Positions 16,878-25,833 of a stretch of 64,000 nt of DNA are shown here, piece by piece. The stretch is from a virus. Made by a program: the position numbers and the translations under genes. The stretch lies in IMG/VR virus record IMGVR_UViG_3300025289_000025, positions 1 to 64,000 of that record; one strand, given 5' to 3'. Each line of letters opens with the position of its first letter. Position 1 is the stretch's first letter. The notes below the pieces were generated by a model. The model made no database searches, was not told the origin of the DNA, and worked only from the letters and a program-made list of their open reading frames with translations.

Positions 16878-17963
16878 TTAAACAACCACACATCCACCCG
16901 TTACCATCGGCACGTTGACAAGTGCCCTGGCTCTAATATTTTGAGCCGCGATTGTATCTGCTGGCCCAGCGAGGCCGCATTTAACGCAAACAAAATCGTC
17001 CCTTGTCTTCCTATTCGCTTTGTCGATATGTCCACAAACAGGGCACTCCCGAGAAGTATTTCGGGGATCGACAAGATACAAGGGGATTCCCGAGAGAACT
17101 GCTTTGTAAGTAATGAAAGCCCTCAGTTGAGAGAACCCCCAATTAGACAATCGCGCTCGCTGGTGCCTTCTGGCCGTTGCCCGCTTTCGGATACCGCTAA
17201 GATCCTCTATGGCGATAGCCGATTCGGTGCGTTTGGCATCTGCAACGATTGCCTTCGAAATGCAATGATTCACGTCTTTTTGAAATCTAGCTTGTTGCCC
17301 GGAAATCTTCTTGAGTTTTCTTTTCGCAGAAGAGGTTTGCTTCTTTTGAAGATTGCACCTCCTATGTTCAAATTTACACCGATTTATATTAATTTCCCCC
17401 CCGCTATAAGTCTTCCCTTGAGAATCTACTGCGATATTGACTATACCAAGATCTACTCCAAGAACATCAGTGGTCTTGATCAACTCAGGATCATCAATAT
17501 TACAAACGACGGCGAGATAGAACTTTCCATTAATTCTTATCAAGTCAATTTCGCCCTTTCGGAAGGGAAACAAACTTCTTTGACGCTCCCCCATAACAAA
17601 GGGAATCTTTTGTCGGCCCCCCAAAACCCAAATAGAAACAACGTCATTTTTGGTAAATCGAATAATAGCAGAATCGTAGGGTTGTGCAGAGTCTTTTCGA
17701 AATTTTCGTTGAATCTTTCGTCCCAATTTGTAGGCATCTGCAACTTTAGCGATGGAGCGAATAACCATCTCCGAAGTGATAGGAAAACATTTCCTTGTAT
17801 CATAATACGCAAGTTTGTGAATATTGTATTGGCCAAAAATCTTTGCTTCCCAAGCTCTCTCAGAGAGATAATTGCAGGCATCGTTAGCCATCTCAAGAGT
17901 AGCCTTCAAGAGAGACAATTGCTCTTCTGTAGGCTTCAATTTCAGATTTACAACCAGCTTCAT
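16878..17963 (-). CDS. tnpB: TnpB RNA-guided nuclease (IS605-type, standalone)
   Basis: A 361-residue TnpB. The RuvC catalytic triad appears intact: D171 (GVDLGIVN), E253 (AIEDLSG) and D336 (PADTIAAQNI). A zinc finger lies between the last two (CPVC at 307-310, CVKC at 326-329). No tnpA lies next to it, so mobilisation would need a transposase in trans. It is oriented against the structural genes and sits in the gap between two neck and tail genes without breaking either. It may be kept as a guide-RNA nuclease that favours inheritance of the locus. It is only distantly similar to the TnpB at 48585. Confidence 0.9.
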   Translation of the reverse strand: MKLVVNLKLKPTEEQLSLLKATLEMANDACNYLSERAWEAKIFGQYNIHKLAYYDTRKCFPITSEMVIRSIAKVADAYKLGRKIQRKFRKDSAQPYDSAIIRFTKNDVVSIWVLGGRQKIPFVMGERQRSLFPFRKGEIDLIRINGKFYLAVVCNIDDPELIKTTDVLGVDLGIVNIAVDSQGKTYSGGEININRCKFEHRRCNLQKKQTSSAKRKLKKISGQQARFQKDVNHCISKAIVADAKRTESAIAIEDLSGIRKRATARRHQRARLSNWGFSQLRAFITYKAVLSGIPLYLVDPRNTSRECPVCGHIDKANRKTRDDFVCVKCGLAGPADTIAAQNIRARALVNVPMVTGGCVVV

Positions 17964-18062
17964 ATATTCAAGTATAGAAGTTTTTGTACAATTAGTCTAC
18001 TATTAAATTGGCGCTCTTCCTCGGCTTGAGTATTTGGGGATATTTGTACTAAGGAAGGTGTT

Positions 18063-18503
18063 ATGAGCACTAGAAACGACATATTGGAAGGGTTGAAGGA
18101 TTGTTTGAAAAATATTTCTACGGAGAGGAATTTCAAAACATCTCCTAGAGATGTAGTTAGAAAATTTGTTTTCTTTGATCAAGTCCATACTTTCCCATAT
18201 CTGATGGTGTTAGGGGGAGATGAGCCTTTTGAAGACGAATTGGGAAATAAAACATTAAGTCGTATGCGAGCGAGGGTGGTGGGGTACGCCAAGAGCGCGG
18301 AGAAGCCCGAGGAAGCTCAATGTAATCTGATCGAAGATGTTCTGATTTGTTTAGATAGCGACGAATACAATTTTCAAAAGAAATATATGCGAATTTTAGG
18401 GATCGAAACGGATGAGGGGGTATTGCATATAGCGGGGGATGGTATCTCAATGTTCATTGCAAATCTAGAATTGGTCTTTGTATGGGAGAGGGCGAATCCA
18501 TAA
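18063..18503 (+). CDS. Tail terminator-like protein
   Basis: A 146-residue protein placed where the tail terminator or tail completion protein is expected, between neck and tail tube genes. FPYLMVLGGDEPFEDE and a central RMRARVVGYAK strand resemble small alpha/beta tail terminators, which cap the tail tube. A GGAAGG site precedes the ATG. The assignment rests on position and general form more than on a specific motif. Confidence 0.6.
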   Translation: MSTRNDILEGLKDCLKNISTERNFKTSPRDVVRKFVFFDQVHTFPYLMVLGGDEPFEDELGNKTLSRMRARVVGYAKSAEKPEEAQCNLIEDVLICLDSDEYNFQKKYMRILGIETDEGVLHIAGDGISMFIANLELVFVWERANP

Positions 18504-18526
18504 CATAAAACGGAGGAGGGAAACTT

Positions 18527-19291
18527 TTGAATCCTAATTTAAAGCCATGGCCTGATGACGTTCGTTTAGGTATTGCATGCCCACTTTCGTGGCCCTATGT
18601 CAATAGCCATACGCATATTTCTATGTTAGCCATGGATCGCCCTGACTTTGTTTTATTGGAAGCATCTAGGGGAGGGGATATAGCTGAGAAGAGAGAATCT
18701 CAAGCAGCAGAGGGTCTACGTTTAGGCTGTACCCATATTTTGCTTATGGATGCAGATATGGTCTACCCCCAATCTACGATCAACGATTTATTTCAAGTTC
18801 TTCGGGATCATAGCGCTGATATGGTGGGGGGACTTTGTTATCGGGGATATGAGCCATATGATCCTTTGATATGGGGATTGGAAAAAGAGGATTTACTTAA
18901 ACCCTTTGAGGATTATAAATTCGGAGATATAGTAAACGCAGGGGCCACGGGTGCTGCTTGTCTTTTGATCAAGCGGGAGGTCTTTGAAAAACTGGAACGA
19001 CCATGGTTTCGAATCCAGACGGAAGAGAAAACGGCGGATGGAAAGATAGTGGTGATTAGAAGGGGGGAAGACACTTATTTTACTAGAAATGCAACGGCGG
19101 CGGGATTCAAACTTTTGGTTAACACCGCTTATGATATTGGCCATCTTCGGGAGTTTGCAATAGATAGGCATTTTTGGATTACTTTTGGAATACTCAATGC
19201 CATGGGAAGTTGGAAAGCTGCTTTTAATCTTTTTAAGAGACTGAAAGATAAGGAGTGGGTCGAACGGGAATTAGGAGAAGTGGATAAATAA
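18527..19291 (+). CDS. Glycosyltransferase, GT-A type, inside the tail operon
   Basis: A 254-residue protein with LGCTHILLMDADMVYP, a clear DxD metal and sugar-nucleotide motif, then VGGLCYRGYEP and NAGATGAACLLIKREVFEKL, all typical of GT2-like enzymes. The start is TTG, eight bases after CGGAGGAGGG. It sits between the tail terminator-like and tail tube genes, so it would be made together with virion proteins and may glycosylate one of them. Confidence 0.78.
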   Translation: MNPNLKPWPDDVRLGIACPLSWPYVNSHTHISMLAMDRPDFVLLEASRGGDIAEKRESQAAEGLRLGCTHILLMDADMVYPQSTINDLFQVLRDHSADMVGGLCYRGYEPYDPLIWGLEKEDLLKPFEDYKFGDIVNAGATGAACLLIKREVFEKLERPWFRIQTEEKTADGKIVVIRRGEDTYFTRNATAAGFKLLVNTAYDIGHLREFAIDRHFWITFGILNAMGSWKAAFNLFKRLKDKEWVERELGEVDK

Positions 19292-19316
19292 CCAGTAGTA
19301 AGAAAGGAGAATTGCT

Positions 19317-19730
19317 ATGGGCGATGTATTAATGGGGCGGTATGCTTCCATTAAAAAGGGAAGCGTGTTGGTAGAGAATTTGGGTAAATGGACCATGGAT
19401 ATCAAGATGGACGAGATCGACACATCTGTCTTCGGGTCCGTTTGGGGAAAGAAAATTCCAGGGATGCAGGCTTGGACGGCTTCCATCGAGGGTTTCTATG
19501 ACCCTGCCGATACGACTGGCCAGAAGGCTCTGCATGATGCGGCGTTGGCGGCTACCAAGCTGACCGACATTCGGCTTTATATCGACTCGACCAGTTATTG
19601 GACCCCGGACGTTACGGGGGAGACTGGCGCCGGGGCTTACATCTCCTCTATCAACGTGGTTCATGATAAGGCGGGGGTGGCCTCTATCACTATGAACGTG
19701 ATTGGGTATGGCAAGATTGCCTTGGTTTAA
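19317..19730 (+). CDS. Major tail tube protein
   Basis: A 137-residue protein that builds the tail tube. It has the short length and beta-rich form of siphovirus tail tube proteins, with a WTMDIKMDEIDTS strand near the start and VASITMNVIGYG at the end. Codon use is GC-rich like the capsid gene and unlike its neighbours, consistent with high expression. An AAGGAG site precedes the ATG. The tail chaperones and tape measure follow, as expected. Confidence 0.82.
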   Translation: MGDVLMGRYASIKKGSVLVENLGKWTMDIKMDEIDTSVFGSVWGKKIPGMQAWTASIEGFYDPADTTGQKALHDAALAATKLTDIRLYIDSTSYWTPDVTGETGAGAYISSINVVHDKAGVASITMNVIGYGKIALV

Positions 19731-19758
19731 CGGAGAATAAAAATAGGGGGGTGTTCCA

Positions 19759-20166
19759 ATGGCTTTAAAGCTGAAGCGTTTTCAAGAAGGAAAATGGTTT
19801 GATTATCCGGGAGCGGAGGGGGTCCGATTTCTGATTCGACCCCTTCCGCTTTCGGAAGGTTTGGCAATTCGTTCTAGAATTCGGGAACGGGTTCCCACAG
19901 AAATTGATTTGCAGCAAGGGAAAAACAAGGGGAAAATTACTACTCTCTTGGAAGATATAGATACGGGGAAGTACACATGGGAGATTTTCAATTTCATTCT
20001 TCAAGATATTGAGGGGATTGATTTAGAAGACGCCCCTAGTGCCTCCTTGGACGAAAAGAAGAAGGCCATCTTTGATGATATAGCCCTTCGAGAGTTTATT
20101 TCAGAACAGTCAGAGTTAGTTCGTCAAGATGGTGAACGAAAACTGGATTCAGAAATAAAAAACTGA
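19759..20166 (+). CDS. Tail assembly chaperone, short form (gpG analogue)
   Basis: A 135-residue acidic helical protein directly before the tape measure, in the place of lambda gpG. It ends K-N-stop at an A_AAA_AAC heptamer, so a share of ribosomes would shift back one base and make the longer form. Together the two forms are expected to coat the tape measure protein during tail assembly. A GGGGGGTG site lies upstream. Confidence 0.85.
   Translation: MALKLKRFQEGKWFDYPGAEGVRFLIRPLPLSEGLAIRSRIRERVPTEIDLQQGKNKGKITTLLEDIDTGKYTWEIFNFILQDIEGIDLEDAPSASLDEKKKAIFDDIALREFISEQSELVRQDGERKLDSEIKN
20157..20163 (+). promoter_or_regulatory. Programmed -1 frameshift site A_AAA_AAC
   Basis: A canonical slippery heptamer in the correct phase (codons ATA AAA AAC), followed at once by the TGA stop of the chaperone. 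A -1 slip continues in frame for 117 more codons to 20516. Position, phase and gene order all match the conserved frameshift in long-tailed phage tail genes. Confidence 0.88.
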
Positions 20167-20516
20167 CCCTGCTCGCTGAATGGATTAAAGGAAAGCGGGA
20201 GACTAAATTCTATTGCGATGTTTGTATAGCGCATTATGAATTTAGAAGTGAGCGGGCAGGTAAGGAAATTTCTCCCCCGTGTTTAGAGTGTTTTCCGGGG
20301 GTGGACCCTGAGAATTCTGAGGCATGGGAAGTATTTCAACTAGCAAGTTCTGATCCTTGGGGGATAGGTCCAACGGGGGTGATAGAAGTTTGTAGGGTTT
20401 TAGAAGTGGGGGATATTCAAGAGTGTTTGTTTAAGGTTCTTAGGATGGCTTCAGTTTTAGTAGCCGAATCCTCCACCAAAACCCCCTCCTCTAAGGAGGA
20501 ACCCAGAGTTGGCTGA
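20163..20516 (+). CDS. Tail assembly chaperone extension (gpGT-like, by -1 frameshift)
   Basis: This frame has no good start of its own and is reached by the -1 shift at 20157-20163, giving a fusion of about 252 residues. The extension carries two cysteine pairs (CDVC and CLEC, 25 residues apart), which suggests a small zinc finger. Its stop overlaps the TTG of the tape measure gene. In lambda the T part of gpGT recruits the tail tube protein; the same role is inferred here. Confidence 0.82.
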   Translation: MTLLAEWIKGKRETKFYCDVCIAHYEFRSERAGKEISPPCLECFPGVDPENSEAWEVFQLASSDPWGIGPTGVIEVCRVLEVGDIQECLFKVLRMASVLVAESSTKTPSSKEEPRVG

Positions 20517-23500
20517 CAAAGATCTAACTTATAGGTTAGTAATTAAAGATGATGGAACTCCCACTCTTAGAAGAGTAGCTGCCGAGGCAGAGAGTACGGG
20601 GGCTGCAGTTACTTCTGCCCAAGCTAAAGAAGTAGCCAACAGACTTCGTGAAGAATCCCGTTTAGTAGAAGATCAAATTACAAATGCCCGAAAAGTAGAA
20701 AAAGTTGCCAAAGAAGCAGCCGATACTCAATCCCAAAATTTAAAGTCTGCTCAAAGTGAATTAAGAACGGCTAATGCTCAAGCATTATCCGATGAAAAAG
20801 TAGCTGTCAAATTAAAAGAAACTGCAGAAAAGGCTGTTGGGGACGAAATTAAGAAAACGACTATGGCGCAATCCCAAGCAGCTAGTGAGGTAGCAAAAAA
20901 TTCTAGGGAAATAGCCAACGTCGCCGCAACTAGAGTAAATTTAGAAAAACGATTATCTGCCTCTGTTCAAGAAGAGTTAAAAAGTGCTAAAAATGTTCGA
21001 TCCTCCCATCAAGAAAAATATAGGGATTTAAAGAAAGAAGAGGCCGCAGCTAGAGATGCCTCTGCTACTATAGTTGCTGGGGACAGAGCTGTTGAGAAAG
21101 CAAAAAAGGACGCATCTAAAGCATCTAAAGATGCAGCTAAATATACCAAACAACACGTAGAAGAAGTATCTAAATTACAGAGGACAATGGAACGCATTCA
21201 ACGCACTATTGCTGCTTTCGTAGGTGTTTGGGTTTTTCAGAAGATTGCTAGTGGCTTTTCTCAAATGATAGATATGGGAATAGAATATAATGCTACTTTA
21301 GAACAATCTAAATTGGGAATGTCGGCTATCTTCACTGCTCAGGGGCAGTTTGTAGATTCTAGTGGAAAGGCTTTAACGGGGACCGAGGCATTGAATGCTG
21401 CAATGGAAATGTCCTCTGATATAACTAAAAAATTACAATTAGATAATCTTCAAACTGCAGCTACATACCAACAATTGGTTAAGGCATACCAACAAACAGT
21501 GGCCCCTGGTTTAGCTGTGGGATTTGGCCCCAACCAAATTAGGCAGTATACATTAGCTATGGTTCAAGCTGCTAGTGCTATGGGTTTGAATTTAGATATG
21601 TTGGCTGAAGAAACTAGGTCTATGTTGAGGGGGACAATTACTCCTAGAAATACTTTAATTGCTACTGCTTTGGGCCTTAGAAATGAAGATATTCGTAAAT
21701 ATAAAAATGATGCCGAAGGATTATATGCATTTATTATGGGTAGACTTAGTGCATTTGGAGTAGCAGGGGATCTTGCTCAAAAAACTTGGATGGGCGTTAC
21801 ATCTAACGTTAAAGATGCTATTAGTATGGTTTTGGGGGAATCTTTTAGACCAATGTTTGAATATTTAAAGGCAGAAATGATTAATATTCAAAATAATTTG
21901 GTTAAGCAGACAGAAGGGGGCCTAAAAGTAGATGAAAGTGTTGTAGCAAGTTTTAGAGAAGTTAATGATTTATTGGTAAATATATTAAAACTGTCCAAAG
22001 AAATTGTTCTTGCTTTTACTCCACTACAATCTGCTTTAACCCCCGTAGCTGATATTATTAATTTTGCGATGGAAAAAATGACTAAAATGATAAATATTTA
22101 TTATGAATATAAAAAGATAACTGATGATTTATTGTCTAGAATAGGCAGTAAAATTAAATCTGGTTTCGTTGAAAAAGGAGTTCCTAAAGAACTTGGTGGG
22201 TCTATTGATATGCCTTTTGGAGACGTAAGCTATAATTTAAAATATATAGCTAATAAAACTGGTCCTGGTAGAGAAGAAGCAGAAATAGAGGAAAAAATAG
22301 CCAAGATTAATCTTCAAATTGCTACACAAAATAAGGAATATGAAAAACAAATATATTTGGTAGATTCTCTCACCCAAGCAGAAATCGTAAAGGCATCTGC
22401 AGAGGGAAAGTCTAGTGTAGAATTGGAAAATGCTCTTAAACGTCAAGGAGAGCAAAGAAAAAAGCATATATTAATTCAACAAGATATGGAAAAGTTGGGT
22501 TGGGTGGGGGAAATATTGAGTGCCGAAGCAGCTATAGCGGGGATGAGTGGGAATCTTAAAACTCAACTTCAATTGGAAAGAGAATCCCTGGATATTACCA
22601 TATTGAAAAATAGGGTTGGATTAGGGGCCAGAGATGATACACAAATAGAAGCGGAAAATTATGCCAGGATGAAATTTAATCTTGAAGCTATGCAAAAATT
22701 AAATGTAGATCGTCTTGCTAAGGAATCTGCGATTATTTCTGCCCAATCTTCCATAGCAGATTTAACTGATAATTATGAACAGCAGGCATACTTGATACAA
22801 GAAGCATATCTTATTAAAGCAGAGGAATTAAAGGTAACGGGTAAGTTAAACACAGCAGAGGAAAAAAGGGTTGATTTATTAAATAGTATTTTCACTAGAT
22901 ATAAAGCTGAGGACGTAATAGCTACGGGATTGTTAAAGCATAAGCAGGATGCTTTGGAATTAGAATCCCGTTTGGCTGTAGCTGTTGGTGATACTGCCGC
23001 TGGATTGGAGTTGAAGATTAAAAAGGCGGAATTGATTACTAAGGAATACCAAAGAATATTGGATAGGGCTATGGAAGATAAGGAAGGAAATGCAATTAAG
23101 ATTCTTCAATTAGAGGAAATATTGAGTATCCTTGGTAAGGTAAACGAAGCGGAAGCAAAGAGAAGGGCATTAGAATTAGGATTTACTCAAAAGAAGGAAA
23201 CATTTACTTTTCAATCTAATATAGCAGAACTGACCGGAGATTGGAATGCATCTAAAGTGATTGAGGGGGAGTTGCTAAAATTAGAAAAGGATAGGGCTAT
23301 AGCGATTGGAGGACTTTCTGACGAAGGCAAAAAGTATGCAGAACAAGCTTACCAAGGGAAGATGGCGGAGATAGAAGCTCAACGAACACTCAATACGGCA
23401 AAATTGGAAGAAATAGGAATGACCAAATATGCTTCTAAATTGCATCAAGATTTAGCAGATCAATATACCAATTTGATTCCCAGTGCTATAGATACTACCA

Positions 23501-24090
23501 TAGGAGCTTTTGGTAACTTTATAGATAATATTGGGGAGGGAACCAAATCCCTTGGAGATGCCTTCCGTGCATTCTTTGATGATTTGAGAAAGAGTTTCCT
23601 TCGGCTTTGGATTGATATAGCAATGACAGCTTTGAAGATGCAAATAATGAAATCTATGGGATTTGGGGCAGGGCTAGGCATGAATTTAGTCGCCGCTGCT
23701 GTAGGGGGTGCTGCGGGAGGTGCCGGTTCTGCTACGGCATCTTGGGGGGGTAGCTACACTCTTGCTGGGGCTAGCGCGGGGGCTGGGGGGGTATATACAT
23801 TCCCTCGGGCGGGGGGAGGCCCTGTTTCTGCTGGAGGAGCTTATTGGGTAGGGGAGAGAGGCCCAGAGGTATTTAGACCTAGCGCATCTGGAAGCATCTC
23901 ACCAAATACGGGATCGGGCGGTCCTTCAAAGGTAACAGTTCAGATTATAAATGAAAGTGGGGGGGATAAATTGGAAGCTACTAAATCTGATATTCAATTT
24001 AAGCCTGATGAGTATATTATTTCTGTGGTATTGGACGCCGCTCAAAGGAATAAAATGGGCATGAGGGATGCCTTTGGTGGGGGTAGGTAA
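20509..24090 (+). CDS. Tail tape measure protein
   Basis: A 1193-residue protein that sets tail length. The first 240 residues are long charged alpha-helices, rich in K, E and A, with coiled-coil character. A hydrophobic stretch follows near residue 235 (IQRTIAAFVGVWVFQ). Further helical repeats fill the middle. The C-terminus is Gly/Ala-rich, with GGAYWVGERGPEVFRPS, a signature found at the end of many tape measure proteins. The start is TTG with AAGGAGGA upstream. The tail would be about 180 nm if the usual 0.15 nm per residue holds. Confidence 0.93.
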   Translation: MADKDLTYRLVIKDDGTPTLRRVAAEAESTGAAVTSAQAKEVANRLREESRLVEDQITNARKVEKVAKEAADTQSQNLKSAQSELRTANAQALSDEKVAVKLKETAEKAVGDEIKKTTMAQSQAASEVAKNSREIANVAATRVNLEKRLSASVQEELKSAKNVRSSHQEKYRDLKKEEAAARDASATIVAGDRAVEKAKKDASKASKDAAKYTKQHVEEVSKLQRTMERIQRTIAAFVGVWVFQKIASGFSQMIDMGIEYNATLEQSKLGMSAIFTAQGQFVDSSGKALTGTEALNAAMEMSSDITKKLQLDNLQTAATYQQLVKAYQQTVAPGLAVGFGPNQIRQYTLAMVQAASAMGLNLDMLAEETRSMLRGTITPRNTLIATALGLRNEDIRKYKNDAEGLYAFIMGRLSAFGVAGDLAQKTWMGVTSNVKDAISMVLGESFRPMFEYLKAEMINIQNNLVKQTEGGLKVDESVVASFREVNDLLVNILKLSKEIVLAFTPLQSALTPVADIINFAMEKMTKMINIYYEYKKITDDLLSRIGSKIKSGFVEKGVPKELGGSIDMPFGDVSYNLKYIANKTGPGREEAEIEEKIAKINLQIATQNKEYEKQIYLVDSLTQAEIVKASAEGKSSVELENALKRQGEQRKKHILIQQDMEKLGWVGEILSAEAAIAGMSGNLKTQLQLERESLDITILKNRVGLGARDDTQIEAENYARMKFNLEAMQKLNVDRLAKESAIISAQSSIADLTDNYEQQAYLIQEAYLIKAEELKVTGKLNTAEEKRVDLLNSIFTRYKAEDVIATGLLKHKQDALELESRLAVAVGDTAAGLELKIKKAELITKEYQRILDRAMEDKEGNAIKILQLEEILSILGKVNEAEAKRRALELGFTQKKETFTFQSNIAELTGDWNASKVIEGELLKLEKDRAIAIGGLSDEGKKYAEQAYQGKMAEIEAQRTLNTAKLEEIGMTKYASKLHQDLADQYTNLIPSAIDTTIGAFGNFIDNIGEGTKSLGDAFRAFFDDLRKSFLRLWIDIAMTALKMQIMKSMGFGAGLGMNLVAAAVGGAAGGAGSATASWGGSYTLAGASAGAGGVYTFPRAGGGPVSAGGAYWVGERGPEVFRPSASGSISPNTGSGGPSKVTVQIINESGGDKLEATKSDIQFKPDEYIISVVLDAAQRNKMGMRDAFGGGR

Positions 24091-24437
24091 TGGCAACTTG
24101 GCCAGATATTGGTCTTCCTTCTAAGATCGAAGAAGAATTATACAAACCCCAAGTTGAAACAGAGTTTGAAGCAAATTATTCCGCTGCTCGTGCCATTAGT
24201 TCTAGGGCCATACGCCGTTGGGGATTAAATTGGAAATCTATGTCTCAAACAGATTTAGATGCTCTGCAGGCTTTTTTCATAGCAAATATAGGGCTTTCTT
24301 TCGTTTGGACGAATCCAAGAAATTCCATCAATTATAATAATTGCAGATTTATTGGAAATAGTATTAAAGCTAGTAGCATAGGAATTAGTGGGGGAATTTA
24401 CTATTGGGAAGTATCTTGTATTATCATGGAGTTATAA
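24090..24437 (+). CDS. Minor tail protein, lambda gpM-like
   Basis: A 115-residue beta-rich protein directly after the tape measure. WGLNWKSMSQTDLDALQAFF followed by SFVWTNP is typical of the gpM and distal tail protein group. It overlaps both neighbours: TAATG upstream and an adjacent TTG downstream. It forms part of the tail tip ring. Confidence 0.82.
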   Translation: MATWPDIGLPSKIEEELYKPQVETEFEANYSAARAISSRAIRRWGLNWKSMSQTDLDALQAFFIANIGLSFVWTNPRNSINYNNCRFIGNSIKASSIGISGGIYYWEVSCIIMEL

Positions 24438-25424
24438 TTGGCTCTTACTATCTCATCGGTAGCATTAGAGGAGAAGAATAAACTTTCTTCTGATGGTGTT
24501 TGGTATTTAGCTTTAAAAATTACTATCCCAGGTTTAGTTGATCCTATTCGATTAATTCGTAACAATGAAAATATAGAATGGCCTACTGGAAGTGGTATTA
24601 ATTGGATAGCCTTCCCTTTTGAATTGGATGAAATAGGAGAGGAAAGCAAGGGAGAAGTTCCCCAAGTTGAATTAAAAGTTTCAAATATATCTAGAGTGAT
24701 GGAACAATATTTACAAGATTATGATGCTTATATTAAACGTTATGGTTTTTCCCCCGTAGAAGTAAATATTTACGTTATCAATTCCAAAAATTTGGCTAGT
24801 GCGACCCCAGAAGTAGAATATTTGTTTGAATTAAAACAGCCCAAGACAAACTATCGGTGGGCAACGTTTGTTCTTGGTGCTTCTAATCCATTTAATAAAA
24901 GATTTCCCCAAAATAGAATATTGAAAAATCATTGTAGATTTAAGTTCAATACCCCAACGGGGTTGACACTATCTGGAAATCCTTATGTAGCAACCACTAT
25001 CGCCATGACTGTGCCAAATAATGGAGTTTTAGTAGACTCAACTGGTGGATTCCTCGTAGCCGGTTTTACTTCCGGTCAATGGGTGTTCATATCTGGTTTT
25101 TCAAATCCGTATAATAATTTATGGTTCAAGATACTTACTATTGATGCTAGTAATATGGAGTTGGGCCAACCAGGAGGCGTAGATTCTCTTAGGCCTGTAT
25201 CGGCTGTTGCGGAATCTGCCGGACCGACGATAAGCGTGCAGGGATACTCTGGTTCGCTTTCAAACGAAACAGTTAACCAATTATGTTATTACCAAGGTGG
25301 TACGAACGAATATCCATATATGACTTGTAATAAAACACTATCAGATTGTAGGTTGCGAAATAATTCTAGTAGATTTGGTGGATTTCCTGGAGTCGGATTA
25401 GGAGGAATTAGGCTTGGAATATAA
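24438..25424 (+). CDS. Minor tail protein, lambda gpL-like, with an inserted domain
   Basis: A 328-residue protein. The N-terminal half has the gpL pattern of beta strands with NIEWPTGSGINWIAFPF. Four cysteines (in NHCRF, LCYYQ, MTCNK and SDCRL) match the four that bind an iron-sulfur cluster in lambda gpL. Between the first and second, about 100 residues (about 175-275) form an extra beta domain that resembles the insert near the end of the first J-like gene. The start is TTG next to the gpM stop. Confidence 0.83.
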   Translation: MALTISSVALEEKNKLSSDGVWYLALKITIPGLVDPIRLIRNNENIEWPTGSGINWIAFPFELDEIGEESKGEVPQVELKVSNISRVMEQYLQDYDAYIKRYGFSPVEVNIYVINSKNLASATPEVEYLFELKQPKTNYRWATFVLGASNPFNKRFPQNRILKNHCRFKFNTPTGLTLSGNPYVATTIAMTVPNNGVLVDSTGGFLVAGFTSGQWVFISGFSNPYNNLWFKILTIDASNMELGQPGGVDSLRPVSAVAESAGPTISVQGYSGSLSNETVNQLCYYQGGTNEYPYMTCNKTLSDCRLRNNSSRFGGFPGVGLGGIRLGI

Positions 25425-25833
25425 TATGGTAGAACTATCAAAATTTAGAGATCTGGTAGGAATTCCTTTTGTAGATGGAGGCAGAGATCCCAAGATAGGG
25501 TTGGATTGCTGGGGGCTTTGTATGGCAGTTCATCGTAAGTTGGGAAGAGAGTTTCCGGATTTTCCTATAGCTTGTAATGCTAGTCTTGCTATAGCTTCTA
25601 CAGTATCTGACGAGATAAAATCTAGATGGAAACCAGTGAAATACCCGTCTCAGGGAGATTTGATAGGATTTTCCCTAGATCCAGAACTTCCCGAGGGAGT
25701 GCAGCATTTGGGGGTATATCTTGGAAATGGGGTAGTAATTCATACCCTTCGCAAAAGAAATTCCCATTTGATTAGGCTATCTGATTCTTTTTACGCTAAG
25801 AAAATCAGGGGGTTTTACTCTTGGATAAGTTGA
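25414..25833 (+). CDS. NlpC/P60 tail-tip peptidase, lambda gpK-like
   Basis: A 139-residue cysteine peptidase. GLDCWGLCMAVHR holds the catalytic cysteine, and QHLGVYLGNGVVIHT the histidines. Such proteins sit at the tail tip and cut cell-wall peptide links during infection; the JAB domain of lambda gpK is absent. The TTG at 25414 has GGAGGA seven bases upstream and is preferred over the ATG at 25426. Confidence 0.9.
   Translation: MEYNMVELSKFRDLVGIPFVDGGRDPKIGLDCWGLCMAVHRKLGREFPDFPIACNASLAIASTVSDEIKSRWKPVKYPSQGDLIGFSLDPELPEGVQHLGVYLGNGVVIHTLRKRNSHLIRLSDSFYAKKIRGFYSWIS

Noticed and set aside
16875-18029. 384-codon open frame on the plus strand
   Set aside because: It is the antisense of the intact TnpB at 16878-17963 and starts inside the right-end region of that element.
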